DNA of 64,000 nucleotides, from assembly GCA_017419165.1 (NCBI GenBank), contig JAFOLW010000073.1, positions 41,230 to 105,229 on the forward strand, in the 5' to 3' direction. Positions 8,053-16,996 of this stretch are shown one piece after another. The DNA comes from Erysipelotrichaceae bacterium (lineage in GTDB: Bacteria; Bacillota_I; Bacilli_A; Erysipelotrichales; Erysipelotrichaceae). The notes under the pieces were generated by a model. It had not been told where the DNA came from and did not search any database. It saw nothing but the letters and a program-made list of their open reading frames with translations. Position numbers and translations under genes: made by a program. Positions within the stretch are counted from its first letter, which is position 1. Each line of letters begins with the position of its first letter.

Positions 8053-9534
8053 TCAGTCTCTGCGGTAAAGATCCCGGGTGTAGACTTTTTCTTTCACGTC
8101 ATCCAGACAGCTGTCGTAGCGGTTGGCAATGATCGCCTTGGACTTCTTTTTGAATCTGTTCAGATTGTTGACGACTTTGGAACCGAAGAAGGTGTCTCCG
8201 TCTTTGAGTGTCGGCTCATAGATGATGACTTTCGCACCTTTTGCCTTGATGCGTTTCATGACGCCCTGTATCGAGGATTGGCGGAAATTGTCGGAATTGG
8301 CTTTCATCGTCAGGCGGTAGACACCGATGATGACTTCCTTTTCCTTATCGGCATCGTACTGTGCGGAATTGCCATAGGTCCCGGCCAGATCCAGGACCCG
8401 GTCGGCAATGAAGTCCTTGCGGGTGCGGTTGGATTCCACGATGGCTTCGATGAGGTTTTCCGGCACATCTTCGAAATTGGCCAGAAGCTGTTTGGTGTCT
8501 TTCGGCAGGCAATAGCCGCCATAACCGAAGGACGGGTTGTTGTAGTGGGTACCGATGCGCGGATCCAGACAGACGCCGTCGATGATCGAACGGGTGTCGA
8601 GCCCCTTGGTCTCGGCATAGGTGTCCAGTTCGTTGAAATACGAGACGCGAAGTGCCAGATAGGTATTGGCGAACAGTTTCACCGCTTCGGCTTCCGTGAT
8701 GCCCATGATGCGGGTCTCGATGTCGCTCTTGAGCGCTCCCTGCGATAAGAGCGTTATGAATTCTTCCGCCGCTTTCCTGTTTTCTTCGTTTTCAAGATCG
8801 GCACCGACGATGATGCGGGAAGGATAGAGGTTGTCATACAGGGCTTTGGATTCTCTAAGGAATTCCGGGGAGAACAAGATCCTGTCGCAGTTTTTGCGTT
8901 TCCTGAGTTTTCGGGTGTAGCCGACCGGAACGGTGGACTTGATGATGATGAAAGCGTCAGGATTGCAGTCCAGGATCAGATCGACGACCGTCTCTACGGC
9001 GGAAGTATCGAAGTGGTTCTTCTGTGGATCGTAATTGGTCGGTGCGGCAACGATCACGTAATCGGCATCCTTGTAGGCCGACCGCGCATCGAGCGTTGCG
9101 GTCAGATGCAGATCTTTGTTTTTCAGGTAGTCTTCAAGATAATCGTCCTGGATCGGCGATCTTCTTTGATTGATCAGATCGACTTTTTCTTTGACGATGT
9201 CGACGGCTTTGACTTGATTGTGCTGGGCGAGCAGTACGGCGACCGAAAGGCCGACATAGCCTGTGCCGGCGACGGCGATCTTCTTGCATAGCACCGTTTC
9301 TTCCGCGGGGACTTCTTCCTGCGGTTTTTCCAGGATCTCATCGAGGCCGATCTTCAAGGTGTCCATCAGATCTTCCAGCTGCCCGATCGAAGGCATGTAA
9401 GTCCCGTTTTCGATCTTGGAGATCATGGCGCGGTTGATATGCGTGATCTCAGAAAGATCGCTCTGGGACAGCGATAGCTTTTCTCTTTTCGTTCTTATGG
9501 TTTTGGACAGTAGGTCCTGTTTGATTCTTCGCAT
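8053..9534 (-). CDS. XRE helix-turn-helix fused to UDP-glucose 6-dehydrogenase (HasB-like)
   Basis: This 493-residue protein joins two domains. Residues 9-67 are an XRE/Cro-type helix-turn-helix ([20 protein letters not shown], then [12 protein letters not shown]). After a charged linker (68-83), residues 84-493 are a complete UDP-glucose 6-dehydrogenase close to streptococcal HasB: NAD motif [48 protein letters not shown], and catalytic Cys342 in [15 protein letters not shown]. The enzyme would oxidise UDP-glucose to UDP-glucuronate with two NAD+. The start at 9534 has AAGGAGG eight bases upstream. The divergent neighbour is a UDP-glucuronate 4-epimerase, with two palindromes between them. 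Autoregulation by the HTH domain is inference. Confidence 0.93.
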   Translation of the reverse strand: MRRIKQDLLSKTIRTKREKLSLSQSDLSEITHINRAMISKIENGTYMPSIGQLEDLMDTLKIGLDEILEKPQEEVPAEETVLCKKIAVAGTGYVGLSVAVLLAQHNQVKAVDIVKEKVDLINQRRSPIQDDYLEDYLKNKDLHLTATLDARSAYKDADYVIVAAPTNYDPQKNHFDTSAVETVVDLILDCNPDAFIIIKSTVPVGYTRKLRKRKNCDRILFSPEFLRESKALYDNLYPSRIIVGADLENEENRKAAEEFITLLSQGALKSDIETRIMGITEAEAVKLFANTYLALRVSYFNELDTYAETKGLDTRSIIDGVCLDPRIGTHYNNPSFGYGGYCLPKDTKQLLANFEDVPENLIEAIVESNRTRKDFIADRVLDLAGTYGNSAQYDADKEKEVIIGVYRLTMKANSDNFRQSSIQGVMKRIKAKGAKVIIYEPTLKDGDTFFGSKVVNNLNRFKKKSKAIIANRYDSCLDDVKEKVYTRDLYRRD

Positions 9535-9553
9535 GAGGTGTTCCTCCTTCATT

Positions 9554-9572
9554 ATGTTATTAAAAATAACAT
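9554..9572. promoter_or_regulatory. Candidate operator 1 (ATGTTA-N7-TAACAT)
   Basis: Nineteen-base palindrome with perfect arms ATGTTATT/AATAACAT around a 3-base centre. It lies between the predicted transcription start and the ribosome site of the HTH/dehydrogenase gene, where binding would block its transcription. Confidence 0.7.
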
Positions 9573-9590
9573 TTTTATTCAATATGAAAA

Positions 9591-9596
9591 ATTATA
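9591..9596 (-). promoter_or_regulatory. -10 box of the HTH/dehydrogenase promoter
   Basis: TATAAT on the minus strand, immediately downstream of operator 2. The predicted start near 9584 gives a leader of about 50 bases that includes operator 1 and an AAGGAGG site. No strong -35 is visible. Confidence 0.55.
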
Positions 9597-9615
9597 ATGT
9601 TATCAATTGTAACAT
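9597..9615. promoter_or_regulatory. Candidate operator 2 (ATGTTA-N7-TAACAT)
   Basis: Second 19-base site with the same outer arms and spacing as the one at 9554. Its centre is 43 bases from that of site 1, about four helical turns. It overlaps the -35 box (9607-9612) of the epimerase promoter and abuts the -10 box of the dehydrogenase promoter. Confidence 0.7.
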
Positions 9616-9641
9616 CAGCTTTTCTGTTGTATGATAAAGCT
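9607..9641 (+). promoter_or_regulatory. Promoter of the epimerase gene, leaderless
   Basis: TTGTAA at 9607-9612, a 17-base spacer, then TATGAT at 9630-9635. Six bases separate the -10 box from the ATG, so the predicted first transcribed base is the A of the ATG at 9642. Confidence 0.7.
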
Positions 9642-10652
9642 ATGCTGAATCAGAAAACGATACTCATTACCGGAAGCTGCGGCTTCATCGGTTCCAACTT
9701 ATGTAAGAGACTGTTGAACGATGTGAAGGATCTGCGCATCATCGGTGTCGACAACATGAACGACTATTACGAAGTCTCATTGAAGGAATACCGCCTGAAA
9801 CAGATCGAAGCTCTCGGAAGGGACTTCATCTTCATCAAGGGCGACATTTCCGACCGGGACTTTGTCGAAGGTCTGTTTGAGGAACACAAGATCGACCTCG
9901 TCGTCAATCTGGCGGCACAGGCCGGCGTGCGTTATTCGATCGATCATCCGGATACCTATATCGGATCCAACATCATCGGTTTCTACAATATCCTGGAGAC
10001 TTTGCGGAAGCACCCGGTCGAACATCTGGTCTATGCTTCCAGTTCTTCGGTCTACGGCGGCAATACGAAAGTCCCGTTCTCGACCGATGACAAGGTCGAT
10101 CACCCGGTGTCTTTGTATGCGGCCACCAAGAAGACCAATGAGCTGATGGCTTATACCTATACCCATCTTTACGGCATCAAGTCGACGGGTCTGCGCTTCT
10201 TCACGGTCTACGGTCCGGCGGGACGTCCGGATATGGCTTACTTCTCGTTCACGCGGAAACTGCTGAACGGCGAGAAGATCAGGATCTTCAACTATGGCAA
10301 GTGCGAGCGTGACTTCACTTATGTCGACGATATCGTTGAGGGCATCGTCCGGATCCTGGATAAGGGTCCCAAGGACGATTACAATCTTTACAATATCGGC
10401 AACCATCATCCGGAGAATCTCATGGATTTCGTCTATACGCTGGGCGCTTGTCTGAAAGAGAACGGTCTGCTGGATAAAGATTTCGATCTGGATGCCCATA
10501 TGGAGCTCACGGAGATGCAGCCCGGGGATGTGCCGGTGACGTATGCCGATACGGCGCCGCTGAGGGAGGATTACGGTTTTCAGCCTTCCACTTCCTTAAA
10601 ACAGGGGCTGTCAAGATTCGCTGAATGGTACAAGGGATACTACAAAAAATAG
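9642..10652 (+). CDS. NAD-dependent epimerase, probable UDP-glucuronate 4-epimerase
   Basis: A 336-residue extended short-chain dehydrogenase/reductase. The N-terminal TGSCGFIGSNL is the NAD-binding motif. DNMNDYYEVSLKEYRL is characteristic of UDP-glucuronate 4-epimerases (CapI/LpsL type). LAAQAGVRYSI, the active-site ASSSSVYG, and the YAATKK catalytic Tyr/Lys pair follow, with GRPDMA and DFTYVDDIVEGI. It would convert UDP-glucuronate, the product of the divergent dehydrogenase, to UDP-galacturonate for capsule or exopolysaccharide. There is no Shine-Dalgarno sequence, and the promoter places the mRNA start at the ATG. An ATG 45 bases upstream lies inside operator 2 and is not used. Confidence 0.88.
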   Translation: MLNQKTILITGSCGFIGSNLCKRLLNDVKDLRIIGVDNMNDYYEVSLKEYRLKQIEALGRDFIFIKGDISDRDFVEGLFEEHKIDLVVNLAAQAGVRYSIDHPDTYIGSNIIGFYNILETLRKHPVEHLVYASSSSVYGGNTKVPFSTDDKVDHPVSLYAATKKTNELMAYTYTHLYGIKSTGLRFFTVYGPAGRPDMAYFSFTRKLLNGEKIRIFNYGKCERDFTYVDDIVEGIVRILDKGPKDDYNLYNIGNHHPENLMDFVYTLGACLKENGLLDKDFDLDAHMELTEMQPGDVPVTYADTAPLREDYGFQPSTSLKQGLSRFAEWYKGYYKK

Positions 10653-10664
10653 TATCCCTTTTTT
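10632..10664 (+). terminator. Terminator of the epimerase gene, overlapping its stop codon
   Basis: AAGGGATACTA/TAGTATCCCTT, an 11-bp stem with an A-rich 7-base loop, then T6 in total. The TAG stop (10650-10652) is part of the 3' arm. Confidence 0.9.
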
Positions 10665-10665
10665 G

Positions 10666-10678
10666 TATAATGTTGATG
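10666..10678 (+). promoter_or_regulatory. TATAAT promoter abutting a terminator, near-leaderless
   Basis: TATAAT at 10666-10671 comes one base after the terminator T-run. The predicted transcription start is about 10678, next to ATG codons at 10676 and 10679. No Shine-Dalgarno sequence is present. Confidence 0.6.
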
Positions 10679-13600
10679 ATGAAAAAGATACAGCCATGGC
10701 AGAACAGATTCTATTCCCGGATCCTGGAACGCGGCCGGGATTATTACCGGGAAGGAAGGGTCTCAGATCTGAAAGAGGCGGACGGGACCGTTTCGGCAAA
10801 GGTGGCGGGCTTTTATACCGTGCAGATCCGCATCGATGAAGACGGAAGGATCGCGCATATGTCCTGCGACTGTCCTTATGCCGCAGAAGGAAGGAACTGC
10901 AAACATGAAGCAGCCGTCCTTTTTGCCTGTGAAGAACGATCCGGAAAAAAAGAAGAGAAGAAGTTCTCTGTGATCAAAAGAGTCCGTCCTTTTGAGGATG
11001 CCTACAAAGAGAAGAAGTACTTCTACGATCTAAGTAAGCTTACGGCACCTTATGAGATCTCGGCCGAGAACTATGAGCGGGCGATGGAGCTCATCGAAGA
11101 AGGAAAAGCACAGCTGATCGATATGGGCACAGGTTATTTGGATACGGGAAGCGATCAGATCCTTTACGCTGTCGTACATATCAAAGAAAGATTCAGGGAT
11201 ATTGAGGCCTATGCCTATCTGTCCCATGACGAACTGGTCAGGATCGCCTGCGATTCGCCTTCCTGCAGCCGGTCTGCCGGAACTGTCTGGTATCAAGCGT
11301 TCAGAAACAAGACCGGGATGAAGCTTTGCGAACACGAGACCGCCGTTTTGATCTTTCTGGATGAATATATCCGAAAGTTCGATCCGGGCGATCATACCGA
11401 CCGCAATGCGATGGCTTTTCTGGAGAATTTCACTTCCGATCCGCTTCGGGAAGGTAATGAGGAAAACAAGCGCAGCGAAAGCGTCAGCCTCGTCCCGAAG
11501 CTGGAATATGACGGCGGCGGCATCCTGAAGCTCGGTTTCCGTCTGGGCAATGAGAAGCTTTATATCGCCAAGGATCTGGAAGCACTGGTCGACGCTTTCC
11601 GCAGAAAGAAGGTCTATGAGCTTTCTGCCAAGGCGAGACTGGATTTCGGCCGTTTCGATTTCCGGGAAGAAGACAAGAGATATTACGATTTCATCGAGAA
11701 GGCGGTCTTCGATGAGAAGACCAGGGAAGAGATCCGCGGCCTGGATTACAATGCCGGAAAAGATGCGAAGTTCTTCCCGGTGGGGAAGGATATCCTTTTG
11801 TACGGTCAAAGGCTCGATGAGTTTTATGAACTCTGCAAGGACCAGAGGATCGAGTTCAATGACAAGTCGGCCTCCGGAAAAGGGAAGAGCGAGATCGTCC
11901 TGGCACAGGGGATCCCGAAGGCTTCCCTCACCGTTTCCGAAAGGAATTCCGCGGACGGTTTCATCGGCGTGAACCTCAGCGGACGGCTGCCGGAACTGAT
12001 CGCCGGATCGTCTTACGGATATTTCCTGAAAGACGGTGTCCTTTACCGGGCAGACAGCGAGTATATGAGTCTGATGCGTTCCCTGCAGCGGAGCCTTCGT
12101 TCCGATACGGTCGATCTGACCATCGGAAAGAAGCAGCTGGGACGTTTCTATCACCACATCCTGCCCCGGCTGAAGCAGCAGTTCGAAGTTTTTGAAAACA
12201 ATAAAGAATTGTATGAACGGTATATCCCGCCCAGACCGTCCTTCGATTTTTATTTCGATGTGAGCGAAGGTCTCATCTTGTGCACGGCGAAAGTCTCTTA
12301 TGCAGACAAGGAATACGATCTGTTTGCCGATGACCACGATGCGCAGGCGGATATGATCATGGAAAAAGAGACGATGAAGATCCTGCATCAGGTCTTTCAT
12401 GACCGCAACGAGAAGATGGAGTTCTTCGTGGAAGGCGGTGACGACATCATCTTTGCGATCTTAGAGGATCTCATACCGCAGTTATTGAAGATCGGCGATG
12501 TCCATACGACCTCTTCGTTCGACCGTCTGAAAGTGAAACGGCGTACGAACCTGAGCGTCGGTGTCCGGGTGGACAACGGACTACTGGATCTGGATATCGG
12601 TTCCGAGGACATCTCTCTGGAAGAACTGGCAGCGGTCGTGAACAGCTACCGGCTCAGGAAGAAATACCACAAACTGAAAAACGGCGACCTGGTCAGGACC
12701 GATGATGAAAACATCGGGACTCTCTCGGAACTTCTTTCTTCGATGAACATCTCCCTGAAGGATTTCGTCAAAGGGAAGATGCATCTGCCGGCTTACCGGG
12801 CTTTGTATCTGGATAAGATCCTGGAGGCCAACGAAGGTGTTTTTGATGACCGCGATGCGTATTTCCGCAAGCTGATCAAGGATTTCAAGACGATCAAGGA
12901 ATCCGACCATCAGGTGCCGGAGCATCTGGAAGCGATCATGCGCGGCTACCAGAAGGCGGGCTACCGCTGGCTGAAGACGCTGTCGCATTTCGGCTTCGGC
13001 GGCATCCTGGCCGATGAGATGGGCCTGGGGAAGACTTTGCAGGTGCTGGCCTTGCTGGCAGACAGTAAGAAAAACGGCGGAAAGACTTCCCTGGTCGTCT
13101 GTCCGGCGTCTTTGGTCTACAACTGGCTCGCGGAGATCAAACGCTTCACACCGGAACTGAAAGCCGCTGCCGTTGCCGGATCCCAGGCGGAGCGGGCGAA
13201 GATCCTTGCGGACCATGAAGATTACGATATCCTGGTCACTTCTTACGATCTGCTGAAGCGGGATATCGCTTCCTACGAAGACCTGGTCTTTGAGTACGAG
13301 ATCCTGGATGAAGCGCAATACATCAAGACCTATACGACGGCCAATGCCAAGTCGTGCAAGGCGGTGCAGGCAAAGGGGCATTTCGCTCTGACGGGAACGC
13401 CGATCGAAAACAATCTTGCGGAGCTTTGGTCGATCTTCGATTTTCTGATGCCGGGCTTTCTGTACGGCTACGAAGCGTTCCGGGACCGTTTTGAGACGAA
13501 GATCGCCAGGGAAGGCGACGAGGAAGCTTCAAAGCGTCTGAAGGATATGATCGCGCCGTTCATCCTGCGCAGAAAGAAGGCGGACGTCCTGGCCGATCTG

Positions 13601-14317
13601 CCGGATAAGATCGAGGAGGTCATCCGGGTGCGTTTCGATGAGAAGCAGAGGAAGCTCTACGATTCGCAAGTCCTCAAAGTCTCCAAGATCGTCGGCAGCG
13701 ATGAGGCCGCTTATGAACATAACAAGATCGCCGTCCTGGCGGAGCTGATGAAACTCAGACAGGTCTGCTGCGAACCGAGCCTGATCTTTGAAGATTTCGA
13801 CGGAGAAAGCGCCAAGCGGCAGGTCTGCCTGGAACTGATCAAGTCCGCGATCCTGGAAGGACACAAGATCCTGCTGTTCTCCCAGTTCACTTCGATGCTG
13901 GAGATCATCGAAAAACAATTGGAAAAGGAAGAGATCCCTTACTATACGATCACCGGCGCGACGAAGAAAGAAGAACGGCTGAAGCTCGTGGAAGCATTCA
14001 ACGAAGATGACGTGCCGCTGTTTCTGATCTCGCTGAAAGCGGGCGGGACCGGTCTCAATCTGACGGGAGCGGACATCGTCATCCATTACGATCCGTGGTG
14101 GAACCTGGCGGCGCAGAACCAGGCGACCGACCGGGCACACCGCATCGGTCAGAAGCGGGTCGTCACGGTCTACAAGATCATCGCGGAGGATTCGATCGAA
14201 GAGAAGATCATCGATATGCAGGAAAGGAAAGCCAGACTTGCGGATGACATCCTGGACAATGAGACCGTATCGCTGTTCACCTTGAGCAAGGAAGAGCTTC
14301 TGCAGTTACTGAAGTAA
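10679..14317 (+). CDS. SWIM zinc-finger SNF2-family helicase
   Basis: This 1212-residue Swi2/Snf2 ATPase has an N-terminal SWIM zinc finger (Cys63, Cys65, Cys74, His76 in a CxC-x8-CxH pattern). After a long middle region come the two helicase lobes: motif I DEMGLGKTLQVL, motif II DEAQYIK, ALTGTPIENNLAELWSIFDF, LFSQFTSMLEIIE, LKAGGTGLNLTGAD, and motif VI QATDRAHRIGQ. It is probably a double-stranded-DNA translocase remodelling protein-DNA complexes, of the kind common in Bacillota; the target is unknown. The start at 10679 fits the promoter; ATG 10676 is equally possible. The gene stands alone between promoters. Confidence 0.9.
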   Translation: MKKIQPWQNRFYSRILERGRDYYREGRVSDLKEADGTVSAKVAGFYTVQIRIDEDGRIAHMSCDCPYAAEGRNCKHEAAVLFACEERSGKKEEKKFSVIKRVRPFEDAYKEKKYFYDLSKLTAPYEISAENYERAMELIEEGKAQLIDMGTGYLDTGSDQILYAVVHIKERFRDIEAYAYLSHDELVRIACDSPSCSRSAGTVWYQAFRNKTGMKLCEHETAVLIFLDEYIRKFDPGDHTDRNAMAFLENFTSDPLREGNEENKRSESVSLVPKLEYDGGGILKLGFRLGNEKLYIAKDLEALVDAFRRKKVYELSAKARLDFGRFDFREEDKRYYDFIEKAVFDEKTREEIRGLDYNAGKDAKFFPVGKDILLYGQRLDEFYELCKDQRIEFNDKSASGKGKSEIVLAQGIPKASLTVSERNSADGFIGVNLSGRLPELIAGSSYGYFLKDGVLYRADSEYMSLMRSLQRSLRSDTVDLTIGKKQLGRFYHHILPRLKQQFEVFENNKELYERYIPPRPSFDFYFDVSEGLILCTAKVSYADKEYDLFADDHDAQADMIMEKETMKILHQVFHDRNEKMEFFVEGGDDIIFAILEDLIPQLLKIGDVHTTSSFDRLKVKRRTNLSVGVRVDNGLLDLDIGSEDISLEELAAVVNSYRLRKKYHKLKNGDLVRTDDENIGTLSELLSSMNISLKDFVKGKMHLPAYRALYLDKILEANEGVFDDRDAYFRKLIKDFKTIKESDHQVPEHLEAIMRGYQKAGYRWLKTLSHFGFGGILADEMGLGKTLQVLALLADSKKNGGKTSLVVCPASLVYNWLAEIKRFTPELKAAAVAGSQAERAKILADHEDYDILVTSYDLLKRDIASYEDLVFEYEILDEAQYIKTYTTANAKSCKAVQAKGHFALTGTPIENNLAELWSIFDFLMPGFLYGYEAFRDRFETKIAREGDEEASKRLKDMIAPFILRRKKADVLADLPDKIEEVIRVRFDEKQRKLYDSQVLKVSKIVGSDEAAYEHNKIAVLAELMKLRQVCCEPSLIFEDFDGESAKRQVCLELIKSAILEGHKILLFSQFTSMLEIIEKQLEKEEIPYYTITGATKKEERLKLVEAFNEDDVPLFLISLKAGGTGLNLTGADIVIHYDPWWNLAAQNQATDRAHRIGQKRVVTVYKIIAEDSIEEKIIDMQERKARLADDILDNETVSLFTLSKEELLQLLK

Positions 14318-14343
14318 GAGAAAAAAATGATACTTTTACTGGA

Positions 14344-14373
14344 TTGAGATCAAAAGAGAAGTTATCATATAGA
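14344..14373 (+). promoter_or_regulatory. Possible promoter of gpmI
   Basis: TTGAGA, an 18-base spacer and TATAGA, followed by a leader of about 30 bases with AGGAGA ahead of the ATG at 14411. Confidence 0.45.
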
Positions 14374-14410
14374 TGGCCCTTGAGGACAAAAGAATAGGAG
14401 AATAATCATT

Positions 14411-15997
14411 ATGAACAAACCGGTGGTATTAGTGGTGATGGACGGTGTCGGCTGGACCAGCAAGGACAACGGGAATGCCGTTCTTCATGCTTACAAGCCT
14501 CAGCTCGATGAGCTGATGGGCAAATGGCCTCATACGACGATCAAGGCAAGCGGTACGGCAGTCGGACTTCCTTCCGATTCCGATATGGGCAACTCGGAAG
14601 TCGGTCATAACGCTTTAGGCTGCGGCCAGATCTACTCACAAGGCGCAAAACTGGTCAACGAATCGATCGAGAGCGGCAAGATCTATGAATCCGATGCCTG
14701 GAAAGATGCGAGCAGTTTCGCGAAAGAACATAACGGGAAGATGCATTTCATCGGCTTACTGTCCGACGGCAATGTCCATTCCAACATCTCGCATCTGATC
14801 GCGATGCTGAGACAGTGCAAGAAACAGGGGACCAAGGAGGTCCGTGTCCACATCCTTCTTGACGGAAGAGATGTTCCGGAGACTTCCGGTCTGCAGTATG
14901 TCGATCAGCTCGAAGATGTGCTCAAAGAACTGAATGACGCCGATTTCCATGCCTGCATCGCCTCCGGCGGCGGCAGGATGTCGATCACGATGGACCGCTA
15001 TGAAGCAGACTGGTCCATGGTCGAAAGAGGCTGGCACATCCATGTCATGGGTGACGGAAGATGTTTCGCAAGCGCCAGAGAGGCGATCGAGACGCTGCGT
15101 AACGAAGGCGGCTATACCGACCAGTATCTGCCGGGCTTCGTCGTTGCCAAAGACGGTCAGCCGGTCGGTACGATCGACGACGGTGATGCGGTGATCCTTT
15201 ACAACTTCCGCGGTGACCGTGCCGTTGAACTTTCCAAGGCATTCGACTATATGAACAAGGGCTTCAACAGCTTCGAGATGCCCAAAAAGCCGAACGTCTA
15301 CTATGCCGGCATGTTACAGTATGACGGCGACCTGAAACTGCCCGATCACTTCCTGGTCGAACCGCCGCACATCGAACATACGATGTCCGAATTCCTGGTC
15401 GAAAAAGGCGTCCGTTCTTATGCATGTTCCGAAACACAGAAGTTCGGCCATGTGACTTATTTCTGGAACGGCAACCGTTCCGAGAAGTTCTCCGATGAAC
15501 TCGAGACCTGGGAAGAGATCCCGTCCGATGTCATCGCTTTCGATCTCAAGCCTTGGATGAAGGCGACCGAGATCACCGACCATATGGTCGAAGCGATCGA
15601 ATCCGGAAAATACCAGTTCTTGAGATGCAACTACCCGAACGGCGACATGGTCGGCCATACCGGCAACTATGAGGCGACGCTGATCGGTGTCGAATCCGTC
15701 GACCTGATGCTGAAGAGGATCATGGATGCCTGCAAGAAGATGGATTATACCCTGATCGTCACGGCAGACCACGGCAACTCCGATGAGATGTATGACAAGG
15801 GCACCAATCCGGACGGCACGCCGAAGGCCAAGACATCGCACTCCCTGGCTGTCGTTCCGTTTGCGGTCTACAACGGTCCGGAAGGAACGGAAGTCAAGGA
15901 AGAAGGCGACTTCGGTCTGGCCAATGTTGCGGCGACCGTCGTCAAACTCTTAGGTTTCGAAGCGCCTGAACAGTGGCTCGAAAGCATCATCAAGTAA
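14411..15997 (+). CDS. gpmI: 2,3-bisphosphoglycerate-independent phosphoglycerate mutase
   Basis: A 528-residue glycolytic enzyme interconverting 3- and 2-phosphoglycerate. The N-terminal VVMDGVGW and SDMGNSEVGHNALG hold the metal ligands and the phospho-serine. LLSDGNVHS, HILLDGRDVPETSG, YNFRGDRAVELSKAF and TADHGNSDEM complete the alkaline-phosphatase-superfamily site with its two Mn ions. Length is slightly above the usual 510. It has its own ribosome site (AGGAGA) and terminator, consistent with a single-gene transcript. Confidence 0.97.
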   Translation: MNKPVVLVVMDGVGWTSKDNGNAVLHAYKPQLDELMGKWPHTTIKASGTAVGLPSDSDMGNSEVGHNALGCGQIYSQGAKLVNESIESGKIYESDAWKDASSFAKEHNGKMHFIGLLSDGNVHSNISHLIAMLRQCKKQGTKEVRVHILLDGRDVPETSGLQYVDQLEDVLKELNDADFHACIASGGGRMSITMDRYEADWSMVERGWHIHVMGDGRCFASAREAIETLRNEGGYTDQYLPGFVVAKDGQPVGTIDDGDAVILYNFRGDRAVELSKAFDYMNKGFNSFEMPKKPNVYYAGMLQYDGDLKLPDHFLVEPPHIEHTMSEFLVEKGVRSYACSETQKFGHVTYFWNGNRSEKFSDELETWEEIPSDVIAFDLKPWMKATEITDHMVEAIESGKYQFLRCNYPNGDMVGHTGNYEATLIGVESVDLMLKRIMDACKKMDYTLIVTADHGNSDEMYDKGTNPDGTPKAKTSHSLAVVPFAVYNGPEGTEVKEEGDFGLANVAATVVKLLGFEAPEQWLESIIK

Positions 15998-16009
15998 ATG
16001 AAAGGAAAC

Positions 16010-16030
16010 AAGCAGGGTGACCTGCTTTTT
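16010..16030 (+). terminator. Terminator of gpmI
   Basis: AAGCAGG-GTGA-CCTGCTT hairpin with T-run. Confidence 0.88.
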
Positions 16031-16097
16031 CTGTGCTTCAAGAAAGATACGGCGATGTTGTAGAATAAGAATGAAAGAAAACACGGAGGTACAGGAA

Positions 16098-16442
16098 GTG
16101 CTTAGCATTGAAAAACTGAAAGAATACGGCGCCGATGTCAAGACCGGTCTCAACCTGTGCATGAATATGGAAGATTTTTATCTGCGCATGGTGTCGATGG
16201 TCGTCAAGGAACAGTCTTTCGCCGACCTGGAGAGAGCCATCGGAGAAAACGATCTGGAAGCCGCTTTCCGGGCTGCCCATGCCTTGAAGGGCGTGACGGG
16301 AAATCTCTCCCTGACCCCTTTATATGATAAAGTGGCACAGATCACCGAACTGCTCAGGGCTCACACGCCGATGGATTACAGTGGGATGCTGGAGGGCATC
16401 CTGAACGAGAAGAAGACGCTGGAGTCGATGATCAATGATTAA
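16098..16442 (+). CDS. Stand-alone HPt (histidine phosphotransfer) domain protein
   Basis: This 114-residue protein is almost entirely an HPt four-helix domain. AAHALKGVTGNLSL near residue 55 contains the phosphorylatable His and the conserved LKG. HPt proteins relay phosphate between response-regulator receiver domains in phosphorelays. No kinase or receiver gene is adjacent, so its partners are elsewhere. The GTG start at 16098 is chosen because GGAGGT lies 7 bases upstream; an in-frame ATG at 16071 would sit before that site and close to the TAGAAT (16061-16066) promoter. Confidence 0.8.
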   Translation: MLSIEKLKEYGADVKTGLNLCMNMEDFYLRMVSMVVKEQSFADLERAIGENDLEAAFRAAHALKGVTGNLSLTPLYDKVAQITELLRAHTPMDYSGMLEGILNEKKTLESMIND

Positions 16443-16474
16443 AAAACGAAGAGTGATGATTCACTCTTCGTTTT
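16443..16474. terminator. Bidirectional terminator between the HPt and barstar genes
   Basis: AAAACGAAGAGTGA/TCACTCTTCGTTTT, a 14-bp perfect stem with a TGAT loop. A/T runs at both ends serve both strands. Confidence 0.92.
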
Positions 16475-16994
16475 ATTCTTCCTCTTCTTCGTATTCGTAG
16501 CGGATCTTGATGTTGCCGTATTCGTCAGCGACTTCATCGAAGACATCGAGGATCTTCAGCGAGAACTTCTTCAAGTCGTCGGAGTTCATCACGATGATCT
16601 CGGTATCCTCCAGATCGCACAGACAGTCGTATAAGGCGTCGAGGTTCTCACCGTAATAGTCGGGGAAATCGAACAGTTCCTTCAGATATTCGTGTCCCCG
16701 GCGGTTGAGCTCGCTGATGTCCATGACGATCTTTTTTCTTTTGTCTTCTTCACAGAAGCCTAAGGACAGATTGCCGTAGTCTTCATTGACATCGTTGAAC
16801 AGGCGGATGACGGAGGCGGAAAGATCTCCCATCTCTCCGTAATTCTTCAAGAGGATCTCACTGTCATCGAGATATGACAGATAGGCATAGAAAGAATCGT
16901 AGTCATCTCCTTCGTATGCGGGATCTCTGAAGATCTCGCGCAGATACTGAAATCCTTCTTCGTTGAGCTTTTGAATGTCCAGAATGATCTTCAT
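16473..16994 (-). CDS. Tandem barstar-like ribonuclease inhibitor (two domains)
   Basis: This 173-residue acidic protein contains two barstar-like repeats. The C-terminal one (about 90-165) is canonical: ISELNRRGHEYLKELFDFPD, then YYGENLDALYDCLCDLEDTEI, matching the barstar YYGxNLDALWDCL helix that plugs the barnase active site. The N-terminal one (about 3-80) keeps the fold pattern (ILDIQKLNEEGFQYLREIF) but has EGDDYDSFYAYLSYL at the binding helix. The gene lies directly downstream of the barnase-like gene, whose product it should inhibit. ATG 16994 is preferred over TTG 17000 because GGAGA is 9 bases upstream of it. A polyglutamate tail ends the protein. Confidence 0.87.
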   Translation of the reverse strand: MKIILDIQKLNEEGFQYLREIFRDPAYEGDDYDSFYAYLSYLDDSEILLKNYGEMGDLSASVIRLFNDVNEDYGNLSLGFCEEDKRKKIVMDISELNRRGHEYLKELFDFPDYYGENLDALYDCLCDLEDTEIIVMNSDDLKKFSLKILDVFDEVADEYGNIKIRYEYEEEEE

Positions 16995-16996
16995 TT

